64,000 bases of DNA from Pseudomonas siliginis. GTDB taxonomy: Bacteria > Pseudomonadota > Gammaproteobacteria > Pseudomonadales > Pseudomonadaceae. Below, one piece after another: positions 19,201 through 28,402 of this stretch. Both the position numbers and the translations under genes were made by a program. The notes below the pieces were generated by a model that did not search any database, was not told the origin of the DNA, and worked only from the letters and a program-made list of their open reading frames with translations. The stretch covers positions 706,746 to 770,745 of the forward strand of contig NZ_JAHSTW010000002.1 in assembly GCF_019145195.1 (NCBI RefSeq), written 5' to 3'. Every line of letters begins with the position of its first letter. The first letter of the stretch is position 1.

Positions 19201-20096
19201 AGGTTCAACAGTAAGTAGTGGTCTACGAGCAGGGCGATGAACAACAGGAACAAGTAATAAATAGAGTACTTGAAGGTATTGATCGCCGCGTGCGGCCGAG
19301 TGCCACGGTACAGCACCACGGCCCATTGCAGAAACCTCGCGCCCAACGTCAGCGCACAGACCAGATACAGCACGCCGCTCATGTGAATCACGTACGGCAG
19401 CAGACTCACCGCCAGCAATGCAAAGGTGTAGAGGAGAATGTGCACTTTGGTGTAGTGCTCGCCATGGGTCACCGGCAGCATCGGAATGTCGGCCTTGGCG
19501 TATTCCTCCTTGCGATGAATCGCCAGCGCCCAGAAATGCGGCGGGGTCCAGGCGAAGATGATCAGCACCAGCAACAGCGGTTCGGCACTGACATGGCCGG
19601 TGGCGGCGGTCCAGCCAAGCAGCGGTGGCGCGGCGCCAGCGAGGCCGCCGATGACGATGTTCTGCGGCGTCGCGCGTTTGAGGAAACCGGTGTAGACCAC
19701 GGCGTAACCGAGCAGTGAAGCGAGAGTCAGCCACGCGGTCAGCTGATTGGTGAACGTCAGCAGCAGCGCCTGGCCGAGCAATGCCAGCACCAAGGCGAAG
19801 GTCAGCGCCGCCGCAGGTGAAACCCGGCCTTCGGCCAGCGGCCTTTTATGCGTGCGCGCCATTACCGCATCGATACGCCGATCGACCACATGATTGACCG
19901 CCGCCGCCCCGCCGGCGCACAAGGCAATGCCCAGATTGCCGAACACCAGCACTGTCCACGGTACGCCCGCGCGGGTGGCGAGGAACATGCCGACCAGCGA
20001 GGTGATCAGCATCAGCACCACGACTTTCGGTTTGGTCAGCTCCAGATAATCGCGCCACAGCGCTTGCGCCGCACGCTCGCCGATCAGACTCGCCAT
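19197..20096 (-). CDS. ctaB: Protoheme IX farnesyltransferase (heme O synthase)
   Basis: A 299-residue UbiA-family enzyme that converts heme B to heme O. The prenyl-diphosphate Asp motif is [19 protein letters not shown] and the second is in the [17 protein letters not shown] loop. About nine transmembrane segments are visible. It overlaps ctaA upstream and senC downstream, so the three are translationally coupled. Also called cyoE. Confidence 0.95.
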   Translation of the reverse strand: MASLIGERAAQALWRDYLELTKPKVVVLMLITSLVGMFLATRAGVPWTVLVFGNLGIALCAGGAAAVNHVVDRRIDAVMARTHKRPLAEGRVSPAAALTFALVLALLGQALLLTFTNQLTAWLTLASLLGYAVVYTGFLKRATPQNIVIGGLAGAAPPLLGWTAATGHVSAEPLLLVLIIFAWTPPHFWALAIHRKEEYAKADIPMLPVTHGEHYTKVHILLYTFALLAVSLLPYVIHMSGVLYLVCALTLGARFLQWAVVLYRGTRPHAAINTFKYSIYYLFLLFIALLVDHYLLLNL

Positions 20097-21163
20097 GGCG
20101 TTTCTCCTTTCAATGCGATGGGCGCGACGGCAGGTTTGTGCGCACTCAAGCGCCAGCGCGCCAGCACCGGTTGGCTCACCCGCAGCAGGCTGGTGCGCGC
20201 GTGGTAATTGACCAGTACCAGCGTCAGCAATAACGCCGCACCGCCAGCGTTATGGGCGACGGCCACCGGCAGCGGCAGATGAAACAGCACGTTGCTGATG
20301 CCAAGGGTGATCTGCGCGGCAAGGGCGATCAGCAGCAATCCGGCCAATCGGGTCATGCCTACCGCTTTCAGCTGCCAGGCCAGACCGAGCAGTACGACCG
20401 TCACCAGCAAAGCGCCGATGCGGTGTGTCAGATGAATGGCCGTGCGCGCGTCGCTATCCAGTTGTCCGCCGAGATAATTCGGGCCGATGTGCTGGGTCAG
20501 GTGGAAACCGTTGGCGAAGTCCGCCGGCGGCAGCCATTGGCCATGGCAGGTGGGGAAGTCGATGCAGGCCACCGCTGCGTAGTTGGAACTGACCCAGCCG
20601 CCCAAGGCGATCTGGCCGATCACCAGCAGCAGGCCCGCCGTCGCCCAGTATTGCAGGCGCTTCGGTACCGTCAGCGCCGGCAGCACGCCGGACAACCTCA
20701 GCGTCAGCAGGAACAGCAGACTCAACGTGGCAAAGCCGCCGAGCAAATGCCCGGTGACCACTTGCGGCCAGAGCTTGAGCGTCACCGTCCACATACCGAA
20801 CGCCGCTTGGGCGATGACCACCGCCAGCAGAAACAGCGGCAGTTTCAGCGGCTGGCCCGGATGGCGCCGGTTGACCCAGGCGCGCCCGGCCAGCACTGAA
20901 ATCAGCAAACCGAGGGTGCCGGCGAAGTAGCGGTGAATCATCTCGTTCCAGCCCTTGTGCGCCTCCACTGGCGCGTCAGGGAAGTGCAGTTCGGCATGGG
21001 CCAGTTGCGCCTCGCTTTTCGGCACGCTGATAAAGCCGTAGCAGCCTGGCCAGTCCGGGCAGCCGAGGCCGGCGTGGGTCAGGCGGGTGTAGGCGCCGAG
21101 CAACACCACAATCAATGCCAGCAGGGTGGCAAACAGCGCGAGGCGAAATCCAGGTTTGGCCAT
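20084..21163 (-). CDS. ctaA: Heme A synthase (COX15/CtaA family)
   Basis: A 359-residue membrane protein with about eight segments in two homologous halves. Heme ligand His residues lie in EMIHRYFAG and [10 protein letters not shown], and the disulfide Cys region is in [12 protein letters not shown]. It oxidises heme O to heme A for the aa3 oxidase. It overlaps ctaB by 13 bases and follows a small membrane-anchored protein by 10 bases. Confidence 0.93.
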   Translation of the reverse strand: MAKPGFRLALFATLLALIVVLLGAYTRLTHAGLGCPDWPGCYGFISVPKSEAQLAHAELHFPDAPVEAHKGWNEMIHRYFAGTLGLLISVLAGRAWVNRRHPGQPLKLPLFLLAVVIAQAAFGMWTVTLKLWPQVVTGHLLGGFATLSLLFLLTLRLSGVLPALTVPKRLQYWATAGLLLVIGQIALGGWVSSNYAAVACIDFPTCHGQWLPPADFANGFHLTQHIGPNYLGGQLDSDARTAIHLTHRIGALLVTVVLLGLAWQLKAVGMTRLAGLLLIALAAQITLGISNVLFHLPLPVAVAHNAGGAALLLTLVLVNYHARTSLLRVSQPVLARWRLSAHKPAVAPIALKGETPWRV

Positions 21164-21173
21164 GACGATGCCC

Positions 21174-21767
21174 TCATCCGATGTTCGACAGTTTCAGCAG
21201 ATGCCGCAGGTCGTTAAGCAGATCCTTGCCCTTCACATTCGGCTCGTAGCGCAGCACCAGATTGCCGTGCGGGTCGACGATCCACAGCTGCGGCACGGCT
21301 TTGTCGCCGGTGGTCTTGTTGAACACGCCGGCATCCAGCGGATAGCGCTGCAGCTGCGGATATTCACGGTCGAGCTTGGCGGCGTAATCGGTGCTCAGTG
21401 GTTGCGCGGCGGCGAGGGCGTGGCTGGCGCGCCCGGCTTCGCGGCCGAGGCTGATCTGGATCTGCCGCGCCAGATAAACCAGTTGCTGGCAATCGACGGC
21501 GCAATCCTTCGGCGCCGTGACCAGAATCTGCCAGCGCTGCTCATCGGCCTGCACGCCGAGGTCAGCGCGGGTCTGGCCGTTACCGATCAGCTCGCCGTGA
21601 TAGCTGCGTCCTTCCGGCACCCAGAACTGCAATTTGTACATGCCGGTGGCGAGCAACATCGGCCCGACCACGCCAAGCACGATCAGCAGCAGCTGAATAC
21701 GGCCGCGCCGGCGGCTGGGGGCAGGTTTGGCCTCAGACATGCTGGGTGGATTCATGGCGCTTCCCAT
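21174..21767 (-). CDS. Single-pass membrane protein of the oxidase assembly operon
   Basis: A 197-residue protein with one N-terminal transmembrane segment (LLLIVLGVVGPMLLATG) and a periplasmic domain. That domain includes APKDCAVDCQQLVYLARQ and VPQLWIVDPHGNLVLRYE. The end resembles SCO/thioredoxin proteins (PxGNLVLRY) without a clear CxxxC copper site; the two Cys are CAVDC. I chose the ATG at 21767 because AAGGAG lies 7 bases upstream, although two more ATGs follow. It overlaps the SURF1 gene end and probably assists oxidase assembly, but the role is unknown. Confidence 0.8.
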   Translation of the reverse strand: MGSAMNPPSMSEAKPAPSRRRGRIQLLLIVLGVVGPMLLATGMYKLQFWVPEGRSYHGELIGNGQTRADLGVQADEQRWQILVTAPKDCAVDCQQLVYLARQIQISLGREAGRASHALAAAQPLSTDYAAKLDREYPQLQRYPLDAGVFNKTTGDKAVPQLWIVDPHGNLVLRYEPNVKGKDLLNDLRHLLKLSNIG

Positions 21768-22473
21768 GGCGTTTCTCCTTTGCGTTGTGCCAGCCCAAAT
21801 AGAGGTAGAGCCCAAGCAGGGCCGTGGCCATGGCGAACCATTGCACGGCGTAGCCGAGGTGTTTTTCCGGGCCCATCGCGACTACCGGCCAATCGGTCTG
21901 GTAGCTGGCCGGGCCGGGTTCGGCGCGTAATTCGTAGGCGAAGCCGTCGCGCTCCAGGGTTTGCCACAATTTGCCCGGCTCGACGGCGGTAATGGTTTGC
22001 GGCCAGACATGGCTGACCGGATCGGCGTGCAACTGGAACGTTACGCCGGGGGCGATGTAGACCCAGGCGTCGAGCGTCAGCGCCTCGGCGGGTGTTGTAA
22101 ATTGCGGCGGCACACGCCTGTCGGGCCAAGGCAGCCAGCCGCGATTGACCAGCAGCCAGAGACCGCTGCGTTGATCCTGAAACGGTTGCAGCAATTCAAC
22201 GCCGACCTTGCCGCCACGCTGGCGGTTGTCGAGCAACAGCGTGTGGGCGGGGTCGAACTGGCCGTGCAGGCGCACGCGGCGGTAAGCCGGGTCGGCGTTG
22301 CCGAGCAGTTCACTGCTGGCCAGCGGTTCGGCCACGCGACGTTCGGCATAACTGGCCAGCAGCGCGGTTTTCTCCGCGCCCCGGCCCAGTTGCCAGAAGC
22401 CCAGCGCAACCATCAGCGGCAGCAACAGCGCCACCACGACAGTGGGAATCACGCCCGGGCGAAAACGCTTCAT
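21733..22473 (-). CDS. SURF1 family cytochrome oxidase assembly protein
   Basis: A 246-residue protein with two transmembrane helices, at residues 8-27 and 210-228, enclosing a periplasmic domain. SURF1 motifs seen are GFWQLGR near the start, LLLDNRQR and LVNRGWLPW in the middle, and HLGYAVQWFAMA near the second helix. It helps insert heme A into subunit I. It is the first gene of SURF1-(unknown)-ctaA-ctaB-senC and is divergent from a small DUF2909 gene across 70 bases. Confidence 0.93.
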   Translation of the reverse strand: MKRFRPGVIPTVVVALLLPLMVALGFWQLGRGAEKTALLASYAERRVAEPLASSELLGNADPAYRRVRLHGQFDPAHTLLLDNRQRGGKVGVELLQPFQDQRSGLWLLVNRGWLPWPDRRVPPQFTTPAEALTLDAWVYIAPGVTFQLHADPVSHVWPQTITAVEPGKLWQTLERDGFAYELRAEPGPASYQTDWPVVAMGPEKHLGYAVQWFAMATALLGLYLYLGWHNAKEKRHGKRHESTQHV

Positions 22474-22543
22474 GGGCGCGCCATAAAGTCAGTCATCGCG
22501 ATCGCTATACTCAATTGCATCGCCTGTCCCCCGGAGTCTTGCC

Positions 22544-22747
22544 ATGTTCAAAGCAGCGATCGTCCTGATGCTGATTGCCACGGTCGTCAGCCTGTTCAGC
22601 GGCCTGTTTTTCCTGGTCAAGGACGACAGCAGCTCCAATCGCCTGGTCATCGCCCTGAGTGTTCGGGTGGCACTGGCCGTGGTCACCGTCGGCCTGATGG
22701 CCTGGGGTTTCTACAGCGGCCAGTTGGTGTCCCACGTGCCGTGGTAG
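22544..22747 (+). CDS. Small twin-transmembrane protein (DUF2909-like)
   Basis: A 67-residue protein with two hydrophobic helices (residues 3-25 and 38-60) joined by a short charged loop (KDDSSSNR). A GGAG sequence lies 8 bases before the ATG. It matches the small twin-TM proteins found beside cytochrome oxidase genes in Pseudomonas. It stands on the opposite strand between SURF1 and coxC, dividing the oxidase cluster into two units. The function is unknown; an oxidase-associated role is only contextual. Confidence 0.8.
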   Translation: MFKAAIVLMLIATVVSLFSGLFFLVKDDSSSNRLVIALSVRVALAVVTVGLMAWGFYSGQLVSHVPW

Positions 22748-22748
22748 A

Positions 22749-22834
22749 CGCGAGCGGCAAGCTTCAAGCGGCAAGCTACAAGTTAGAGGCCATCCCGCTT
22801 TGACTTGAAGCTTGCAGCTCGCCACTTGCAGCTG
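22749..22834. repeat. Dispersed Pseudomonas inverted repeat (AGCTTGAAGC type)
   Basis: GCAAGCTTCAAGCGGCAAGCT and, 30 bases on, TTGAAGCTTGCAGCTCGCC form imperfect inverted arms. This is a short dispersed repeat common in Pseudomonas intergenic regions, here between convergent DUF2909 and coxC. Confidence 0.7.
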
Positions 22835-22837
22835 TTT

Positions 22838-23725
22838 TCAGAGCACATAGACGAAGAAGAACAAACCGATCCACACCACATCGACGAAGTGCCAATACCA
22901 GCTCGCCGCTTCGAAACCGAACTGGTGCTCGTTGTCGAAGTGGCCCTTCATGATGCGCATCAGCATCACGAACAGGATGATCGTGCCGATGGTCACGTGG
23001 GCGCCGTGGAACCCGGTAAGCATGAAGAACGTTGCGCCGTAGATGCCCGAACCGAGGGTCAGCCCCAGCTCTTGGTAGGCGTGGATGTATTCCTCGGCCT
23101 GGAAACCGAGGAACGCGATGCCCAGCAGTACGGTAATCGCCAGCCACAGTTTCAGTGCGCCGCGATGGCCTTTCTTCAGCGCATGGTGGGCGATGGTGAT
23201 GGTCACGCTGGAGCTGACCAGCAGGATCGTGTTGAGCAGCGGCAGGCCCCACGGACTGATGACGTCCTTGGGTGGGGGGAACAGTTTCGGGTCGGGGTTG
23301 TTCAGCAATGGCCAGACATATTCGAAGTTCGGCCAGAGCATTTCCGACAGGCCCTTGCTGCCTTCGCCGGCCAGCCCGGGTGCGGACACGACGCGTATAT
23401 AGAACAGCGCGCCGAAGAAGGCGACGAAAAACATCACCTCGGAAAAGATGAACCAGCTCATGCCCCAGCGGAACGAACGGTCCAGTTGTGGGCTGTACAA
23501 TCCCGCGCGACTTTCCTTGATCACCGCACCGAACCAGCCGAACAGCATGTACGCCAGCAGCAGGCCGCCGACGAAAAAGATCAGCGGGCCGTGGGAATCC
23601 GGGCGTGCGGCCTTGAGATCGTTGAACCAGGTGGCGAGGCCGTACACGGTGACGAACATCCCGAGCGTGGCGATGATCGGCCATTTGCTCTGGGCCGGGA
23701 CGTAATAATGCTCATGAGTTGCCAT
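22838..23725 (-). CDS. coxC: Cytochrome c oxidase subunit III
   Basis: A 295-residue membrane protein with seven transmembrane segments. Conserved stretches are RWGMSWFIFSEVMFFVAFF (residues 85-105), EEYIHAYQE and MLTGFHGAHVTIG. GGAG lies before the ATG. It is the last gene of coxB-coxA-ctaG-coxC and assembles with subunits I and II of the aa3 proton-pumping oxidase. Confidence 0.97.
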   Translation of the reverse strand: MATHEHYYVPAQSKWPIIATLGMFVTVYGLATWFNDLKAARPDSHGPLIFFVGGLLLAYMLFGWFGAVIKESRAGLYSPQLDRSFRWGMSWFIFSEVMFFVAFFGALFYIRVVSAPGLAGEGSKGLSEMLWPNFEYVWPLLNNPDPKLFPPPKDVISPWGLPLLNTILLVSSSVTITIAHHALKKGHRGALKLWLAITVLLGIAFLGFQAEEYIHAYQELGLTLGSGIYGATFFMLTGFHGAHVTIGTIILFVMLMRIMKGHFDNEHQFGFEAASWYWHFVDVVWIGLFFFVYVL

Positions 23726-23750
23726 TTATTGTTCTCCTTATCGGCCACGC

Positions 23751-24302
23751 TCAACCGCCAGTGTTAACAGCCACCGGCGGATGTCGGGCGGTGATATCGA
23801 ACAGCGTGTAGGACAGCGTCAGGTGCTTCACTTCCTTGGGCATGTCGCGGTCAACGATGAAACGCACCGGCATTTCGATCTGTTCACCGGGTTGCAGCAC
23901 CTGCTGGGTAAAGCAAAAGCATTCGGTCTTGTGGAAAAACGCTGCGGCGTTGCTCGGCGCGATGCTCGGCACCGCTTGCGCACTCATCGGTTTGTCGGTG
24001 GGATTGCGCGCGATGAACACCATCTCGTTCACCGCGCCGGGATTGGCGGTCATCTCGTCGTGTTTCGGGTAAAAGTCCCACGGCATGTCGGCGGTGTTGG
24101 TCGACAAGAACTGCACGCGCACCTGGCGCGAGGTGTCGACCACTTGCTCGCCCGCATACTGGCCGCCGGTCTTGCCGTTGATGCCGAAGGCTTTGCACAT
24201 CACGTCGTAGATCGGCACCAGGGCGAAACCGAAGACGAACATCGCCACTACCACCAGCAGCAGGCGGGTGACGAGTTTCTTCAGCGAGATCGAGTCAGCC
24301 AT
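23751..24302 (-). CDS. ctaG: Cytochrome c oxidase assembly protein CtaG (Cox11)
   Basis: A 183-residue protein with one N-terminal transmembrane helix (LLLVVVAMFVFGFALVPIYD). The periplasmic copper-binding domain carries the Cox11 motif ECFCFTQQ (C-x-C). It supplies copper to the CuB site of subunit I. It lies between coxA and coxC on the same strand, with a 260-base repeat-bearing gap before it. Confidence 0.96.
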   Translation of the reverse strand: MADSISLKKLVTRLLLVVVAMFVFGFALVPIYDVMCKAFGINGKTGGQYAGEQVVDTSRQVRVQFLSTNTADMPWDFYPKHDEMTANPGAVNEMVFIARNPTDKPMSAQAVPSIAPSNAAAFFHKTECFCFTQQVLQPGEQIEMPVRFIVDRDMPKEVKHLTLSYTLFDITARHPPVAVNTGG

Positions 24303-24345
24303 GATTTTCAGCCTCCCTCGTGTTCCCCGGTGGCCGGTGATGCTT

Positions 24346-24480
24346 TGTGGTGAGGGGATTTATCCCCGACCGGCTGCGCAGCAGTCGTAAACCCGGCGCA
24401 TGCGGTGTGCCTGATACACCCCGATTGCAGATTTTGGGGCTGCTGCGCAGCCCAACGGGGATAAATCCCCTCCCCACAAG
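24346..24480. repeat. Long inverted repeat (second REP class) inside the cox operon
   Basis: The left arm GGGGATTTATCCCCGACCGG (from about 24353) with CTGCGCAGCAG is mirrored by CTGCTGCGCAGCC and GGGGATAAATCCCCTCCCC ending near 24477. The arms are about 45 bases each around a 35-base centre. It lies between coxA and ctaG. Confidence 0.85.
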
Positions 24481-24481
24481 G

Positions 24482-24544
24482 GATCTGTGTACATCCACAG
24501 AAGATCTGTGAGCATCCACTGGGGATCTGTGCCTCTGCACACAT
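24482..24544. repeat. Three 21-bp imperfect tandem repeats
   Basis: Units begin with GATCTGTG at 24482, 24503 and 24524, exactly 21 bases apart. The first two share GATCTGTG--CATCCAC; the third is more diverged. No reading frame through them looks coding. Confidence 0.8.
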
Positions 24545-24563
24545 TGCAAAAAACACGAGGTGT

Positions 24564-26150
24564 TCATTTCACTTCCGGCGGCGTGGTGAAGGTGTGATAC
24601 GGCGCCGGCGACGGCACGCTCCACTCCAGCCCTTCGGCACCGTCCCATGGTTTCGCCGGGGCCGGTTCGCCGCCTCGAATGGTCTTGATGACGATGAACA
24701 GGAAGAAGATCTGCGTGGCGCCGAACATGAACGCACCGATCGACGAGACCATGTTGAAGTCGGCGAACTGCAGGTTGTAGTCCGGAATCCGTCGCGGCAT
24801 CCCCGCAAGACCCACGAAGTGCATCGGGAAGAAGGTGAGGTTCATGCCGACGAACGACAGCCAGAAATGCAGCTTGCCGAGGGTTTCGTCGTACATGTGC
24901 CCGGTCCACTTCGGCAGCCAGTAATAGGCCGAGGCGAAGATGCCGAAGATCGCCCCCGGCACCAGCACGTAGTGAAAGTGCGCGACCACGAAGTAGGTGT
25001 CCTGATACTGGAAGTCCGCCGGGGCGATCGCCAGCATCAGCCCGGAGAAACCGCCAATGGAGAACAGGATGACGAACGCCACGGCAAACAGCATCGGCGT
25101 CTCGAAGGTCATCGAGCCCTGCCACATGGTGCTCGCCCAGTTGAACACTTTCACACCCGTAGGTACGGCGATCAGCATGGTCGCGTACATGAAGAACAAT
25201 TCGCCCACCAGCGGAATGCCGACCACGAACATGTGGTGCGCCCAGACAATGAACGACAGGAACGCGATACTCGCCGTGGCGTAGACCATCGAGGTGTAGC
25301 CGAACAGCGGCTTGCGCGCGAAGGTCGGAATGATCTGGCTGACCGCGCCGAACGCCGGCAGGATCATGATGTACACCTCGGGGTGGCCGAAGAACCAGAA
25401 CACATGCTGGAACAGCACCGGGTCACCGCCGCCGGCAGCACTGAAGAAACTGGTGCCGAAGTGGATGTCCATGAGCATCATCGTCACGCAGCCGGCGAGC
25501 ACCGGCATCACTGCGATCAGCAGAAACGCGGTGATCAGCCAGGTCCAGACGAACAGCGGCATTTTCATCAGGGTCATGCCGGGGGCGCGCAGGTTGAGGA
25601 TGGTCGCGACTACGTTGATCGCGCCCATGATCGAACTGATGCCCATCAAGTGGATGGCGAAGATGAAGAACGTCACGCTTTCCGGTGCATAAGTCGTCGA
25701 CAGCGGCGCGTAGAACGTCCAGCCGAAATTCGGCCCGCCACCGGGGGTGAACAGGGTCGAGACCAGCAGCAGAAACGCTGCCGGCAACAGCCAGAAACTG
25801 AAGTTGTTCATCCGTGGAAGGGCCATGTCGGGCGCCCCGACCATCAGCGGGATCATCCAGTTGGCGAGACCGACGAACGCCGGCATCACCGCACCGAACA
25901 CCATGACCAGACCGTGCATGGTGGTCATCTGGTTGAAGAATTCCGGCTGCACGATCTGCAGGCCGGGCTGGAACAGCTCGGCGCGAATGACCATGGCGAA
26001 CGAGCCGCCCAGCAGGAACATGCAGAAGGCAAACCACAGGTACAGCGTGCCGATGTCCTTGTGGTTGGTGGTCAGCACCCAGCGCATCAGGCCTTTGGCG
26101 GGGCCGTGGGCGTGGTCGGCGTGACCGTGGTCATCGATGACAGCGCTCAT
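24564..26150 (-). CDS. coxA: Cytochrome c oxidase subunit I
   Basis: A 528-residue heme-copper oxidase core with twelve transmembrane segments. Hallmarks are MTTMHGLVMVFGAVMP (heme a His), WFFGHPEVYIMILPAFG with the cross-linked His-Tyr, VWAHHMFV (CuB His pair) and VVAHFHYVLVPG (heme a/a3 His). The Glu in GHPEVY marks an A1-type oxidase with D and K channels. It follows coxB by 82 bases in the operon. Confidence 0.98.
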   Translation of the reverse strand: MSAVIDDHGHADHAHGPAKGLMRWVLTTNHKDIGTLYLWFAFCMFLLGGSFAMVIRAELFQPGLQIVQPEFFNQMTTMHGLVMVFGAVMPAFVGLANWMIPLMVGAPDMALPRMNNFSFWLLPAAFLLLVSTLFTPGGGPNFGWTFYAPLSTTYAPESVTFFIFAIHLMGISSIMGAINVVATILNLRAPGMTLMKMPLFVWTWLITAFLLIAVMPVLAGCVTMMLMDIHFGTSFFSAAGGGDPVLFQHVFWFFGHPEVYIMILPAFGAVSQIIPTFARKPLFGYTSMVYATASIAFLSFIVWAHHMFVVGIPLVGELFFMYATMLIAVPTGVKVFNWASTMWQGSMTFETPMLFAVAFVILFSIGGFSGLMLAIAPADFQYQDTYFVVAHFHYVLVPGAIFGIFASAYYWLPKWTGHMYDETLGKLHFWLSFVGMNLTFFPMHFVGLAGMPRRIPDYNLQFADFNMVSSIGAFMFGATQIFFLFIVIKTIRGGEPAPAKPWDGAEGLEWSVPSPAPYHTFTTPPEVK

Positions 26151-26232
26151 GGCCGGTCTCCTTCACGAAAGTGGACGGGGCAGGCCAGGGCGCGCTGCCC
26201 CGACCGGTTCACTGAATACGCAATTGACCGGC

Positions 26233-27360
26233 TCATTTGCTTTCCGCCTGTTTCAGCTCCAGCACTTCTTTTGGCGTGACCATGTCGCCCTTGTTGTTAC
26301 CCCAGGCGTTACGTTCGTAAGTCACGACCGCTGCGATATCGACTTCCGACAGCTGTTTGCCGAACGCCGCCATGGCAGTGCCGGGTTTGCCGTGGTAGAC
26401 GATGCCCAAGTGATCCTTGATCGGCCCGGTGGCGATTTTCGAGCCCTTGAGTGCCGGGAACATCGGCGGCAGGCCCTGGCCTTCGGCCTGGTGACAGGCC
26501 ACGCAAGTGGTGTGGTAAACCTTGTCGCCGCGCTCCTTGAGCTCGTCGAGGGTCCATTCCTTGCTGGTCAGCTCTTTGAGCTGCGCGGCCTCGGCCTTGC
26601 GCTCGGCGAGCCATTTTTCGTAGTCGGCCTGCTCCTTGACCTCGACCACGATCGGCATGAAACCGTGATCCTTGCCGCACAATTCGGCACACTGGCCACG
26701 GTAGAGACCGGGCTTGTCGATGCGCGTCCAGGCCTCATTGACGAACCCGGGAATCGCATCGCGCTTGACCGCAAACGCCGGCACCCACCAGGAGTGAATG
26801 ACGTCGGCCGAGGTCACCAGAAAGCGCACCTTGGCGCCGATCGGCAGCACCAGTGGCTTGTCGACTTCGAGCAGGTAGTGCTCGCCCTTGGCTTCTTTGT
26901 TGTGGATCTGCTCGGCGGGGGTGGCCAGGTTGCTGAAGAACTCGACGTCCTGGCCCAGGTATTTGTAGTGCCACTTCCACTGATAGCCGGTGATCTGGAT
27001 ATCGATGTCCGGCTCGCTGGTGTCGTACATCTTGATCAGCGTCGCGGTGGCGGGGACGGCCATAGCCACCAGGATCAGCAGCGGCACGATGGTCCACATG
27101 ATCTCGACGCCGGTGCTTTCGTGGAATTTGGCCGCGACCTGGCCCGTAGAGCGGCGGTGCACCATCATCGACCAGAACATGGCGCCGAAGACGATGATCC
27201 CGATCACCACACAGATCCAGAAAATGGTCATGTGCAGGTCGAATACTGCGTGACTGATTTCAGTCGCTCCAGGCGCCATATTCACAGTCCATGCCGCGTT
27301 GGCCGGGCTGAAAATCGACCACAACAGGAGGCCCATCCAGACATGTGGATGTCGCATCAT
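26233..27360 (-). CDS. coxB: Cytochrome c oxidase subunit II with fused cytochrome c domain
   Basis: A 375-residue subunit II with a signal/TM N-terminus and a second TM near residues 40-62. The CuA site includes HSWWVPAF and YRGQCAELCGKDHGFM. A C-terminal class I cytochrome c domain has CVACH near residue 290 and a distal Met in the tail. The fusion makes this a caa3-like variant. It is the first gene of coxB-coxA-ctaG-coxC. Confidence 0.97.
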   Translation of the reverse strand: MMRHPHVWMGLLLWSIFSPANAAWTVNMAPGATEISHAVFDLHMTIFWICVVIGIIVFGAMFWSMMVHRRSTGQVAAKFHESTGVEIMWTIVPLLILVAMAVPATATLIKMYDTSEPDIDIQITGYQWKWHYKYLGQDVEFFSNLATPAEQIHNKEAKGEHYLLEVDKPLVLPIGAKVRFLVTSADVIHSWWVPAFAVKRDAIPGFVNEAWTRIDKPGLYRGQCAELCGKDHGFMPIVVEVKEQADYEKWLAERKAEAAQLKELTSKEWTLDELKERGDKVYHTTCVACHQAEGQGLPPMFPALKGSKIATGPIKDHLGIVYHGKPGTAMAAFGKQLSEVDIAAVVTYERNAWGNNKGDMVTPKEVLELKQAESK

Positions 27361-27730
27361 TGCGGGTTCCCCTTATCGTTCTTGTTATCCCGCCGGCGTA
27401 TCGCCTGCGGCAAGGGAGCGGCTGCATCAGACTACGAACTTGAATCGCCGGGCCTTGCTGCGGGTGCAGTCGGGCGTCATCAGCTAACTCCATTCATTGG
27501 CGAGTATAGACAGCGCCCGGGAATTGCAACCCGGGCACGTAAATGAGCTGAAACACCCGCTGCTTGCGTTCAAGTGCCCGAATGGAGAAGGATGCAGACG
27601 AGTGGTGGCGAATGGATATAACGCAGCTGCATCAAGGATGAAATAATTATGACAAATGCGTCTTAGCGTTTTTCGTAAGCCAGCTAAGTTATGTCTTCCC
27701 TATTTCATTGCCTTGTTTCCTGGAGTTTTC
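27361..27730. other. Divergent intergenic region coxB / PA0104-like gene
   Basis: A 370-base region without a credible gene. It should carry the promoters of coxBA-ctaG-coxC (minus) and of the plus-strand gene at 27731. I see no strong inverted repeat or convincing -35/-10 pair; the 27630-27690 part is AT-rich relative to its surroundings. Confidence 0.5.
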
Positions 27731-28381
27731 ATGAACACCGCCGCATTGCGCGAGCAGATCCAAAAAGCCCAACAGCACGAAAAAGACACCGGCCTGCTGA
27801 CCCGTCAGCTGGAAAGCAAGCTGCCTCACCTGCACCCGGCGATCCAGTTGCCGGAAGCCGACGCCCAGGGCGTGCTGACGCGTTTTGTCGCCGCCTACAT
27901 CGATGAAGTACCGGACCTGCTGGATGCAGCCAATGAAGTCGCCAGGGAAGCGGGAATCGAATCGCAGATCAAACCGGTGCTGAAAATCGCCGAGCAGTAT
28001 TTCCTCCAGCCGCCGGCGATCATGGCCGGGCATGTCGGCTTGGACAGCCTGCTCGACGAGGCCTATCTGGCACACCGTTTTGTCGAAGAGGTCAACGACC
28101 TGTACATCAAGCATTTCGGCCAGCCACTGATCCCCTTGGACATGACGGTCGCCAACCTGATTGCTCACCAATTGATCGGTGAGGAATTCGCCAACCAACT
28201 GGACGAAGCGGTGCATCACGCGATTGACGAGATGCTCAACGAAGAAAGTTTTGCCCTGGAATCGGTAGAAGCCTACCGCGAAAAACTCAGCAGCCCGGAC
28301 ACTGGCGCGGCGTGGAAACGCTGGCCGTGCATGAGCCGCCGGTTGGGTGTGGGTCTGGAACTCGACCAGCCCGCTGCCTGA
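27731..28381 (+). CDS. Conserved protein of unknown function (PA0104-like)
   Basis: A 216-residue, acidic, largely helical soluble protein without signal peptide or TM. The N-terminus is charged (ALREQIQKAQQHEKDTG). A long middle section has YIDEVPDLLDAANEVAREAG and LDEAYLAHRFVEEVNDLY. The ATG at 27731 is preceded by TGGAG; an in-frame start at 27656 lacks a ribosome site. Its place beside coxB and upstream of SulP/carbonic anhydrase matches P. aeruginosa. I recognise no family motif. Confidence 0.8.
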   Translation: MNTAALREQIQKAQQHEKDTGLLTRQLESKLPHLHPAIQLPEADAQGVLTRFVAAYIDEVPDLLDAANEVAREAGIESQIKPVLKIAEQYFLQPPAIMAGHVGLDSLLDEAYLAHRFVEEVNDLYIKHFGQPLIPLDMTVANLIAHQLIGEEFANQLDEAVHHAIDEMLNEESFALESVEAYREKLSSPDTGAAWKRWPCMSRRLGVGLELDQPAA

Positions 28382-28402
28382 TTTTCTTGTGTCATAAATC
28401 CA

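Noticed and set aside
18565..19734. 389-codon version of the SCO gene with a long N-terminal extension
   Set aside because: The extension reads ctaB out of frame and is Arg-rich noise. The ATG at 19200 gives a proper membrane-anchored SCO.
24308..24556. 82-codon open frame between coxA and ctaG
   Set aside because: It is translated through inverted and tandem repeats and resembles no protein; it has no ribosome site of note.
24594..26279. 561-codon open frame antisense to coxA
   Set aside because: Extremely rich in His, Arg, Asp and Gln, the typical result of reading membrane-protein codons backwards.
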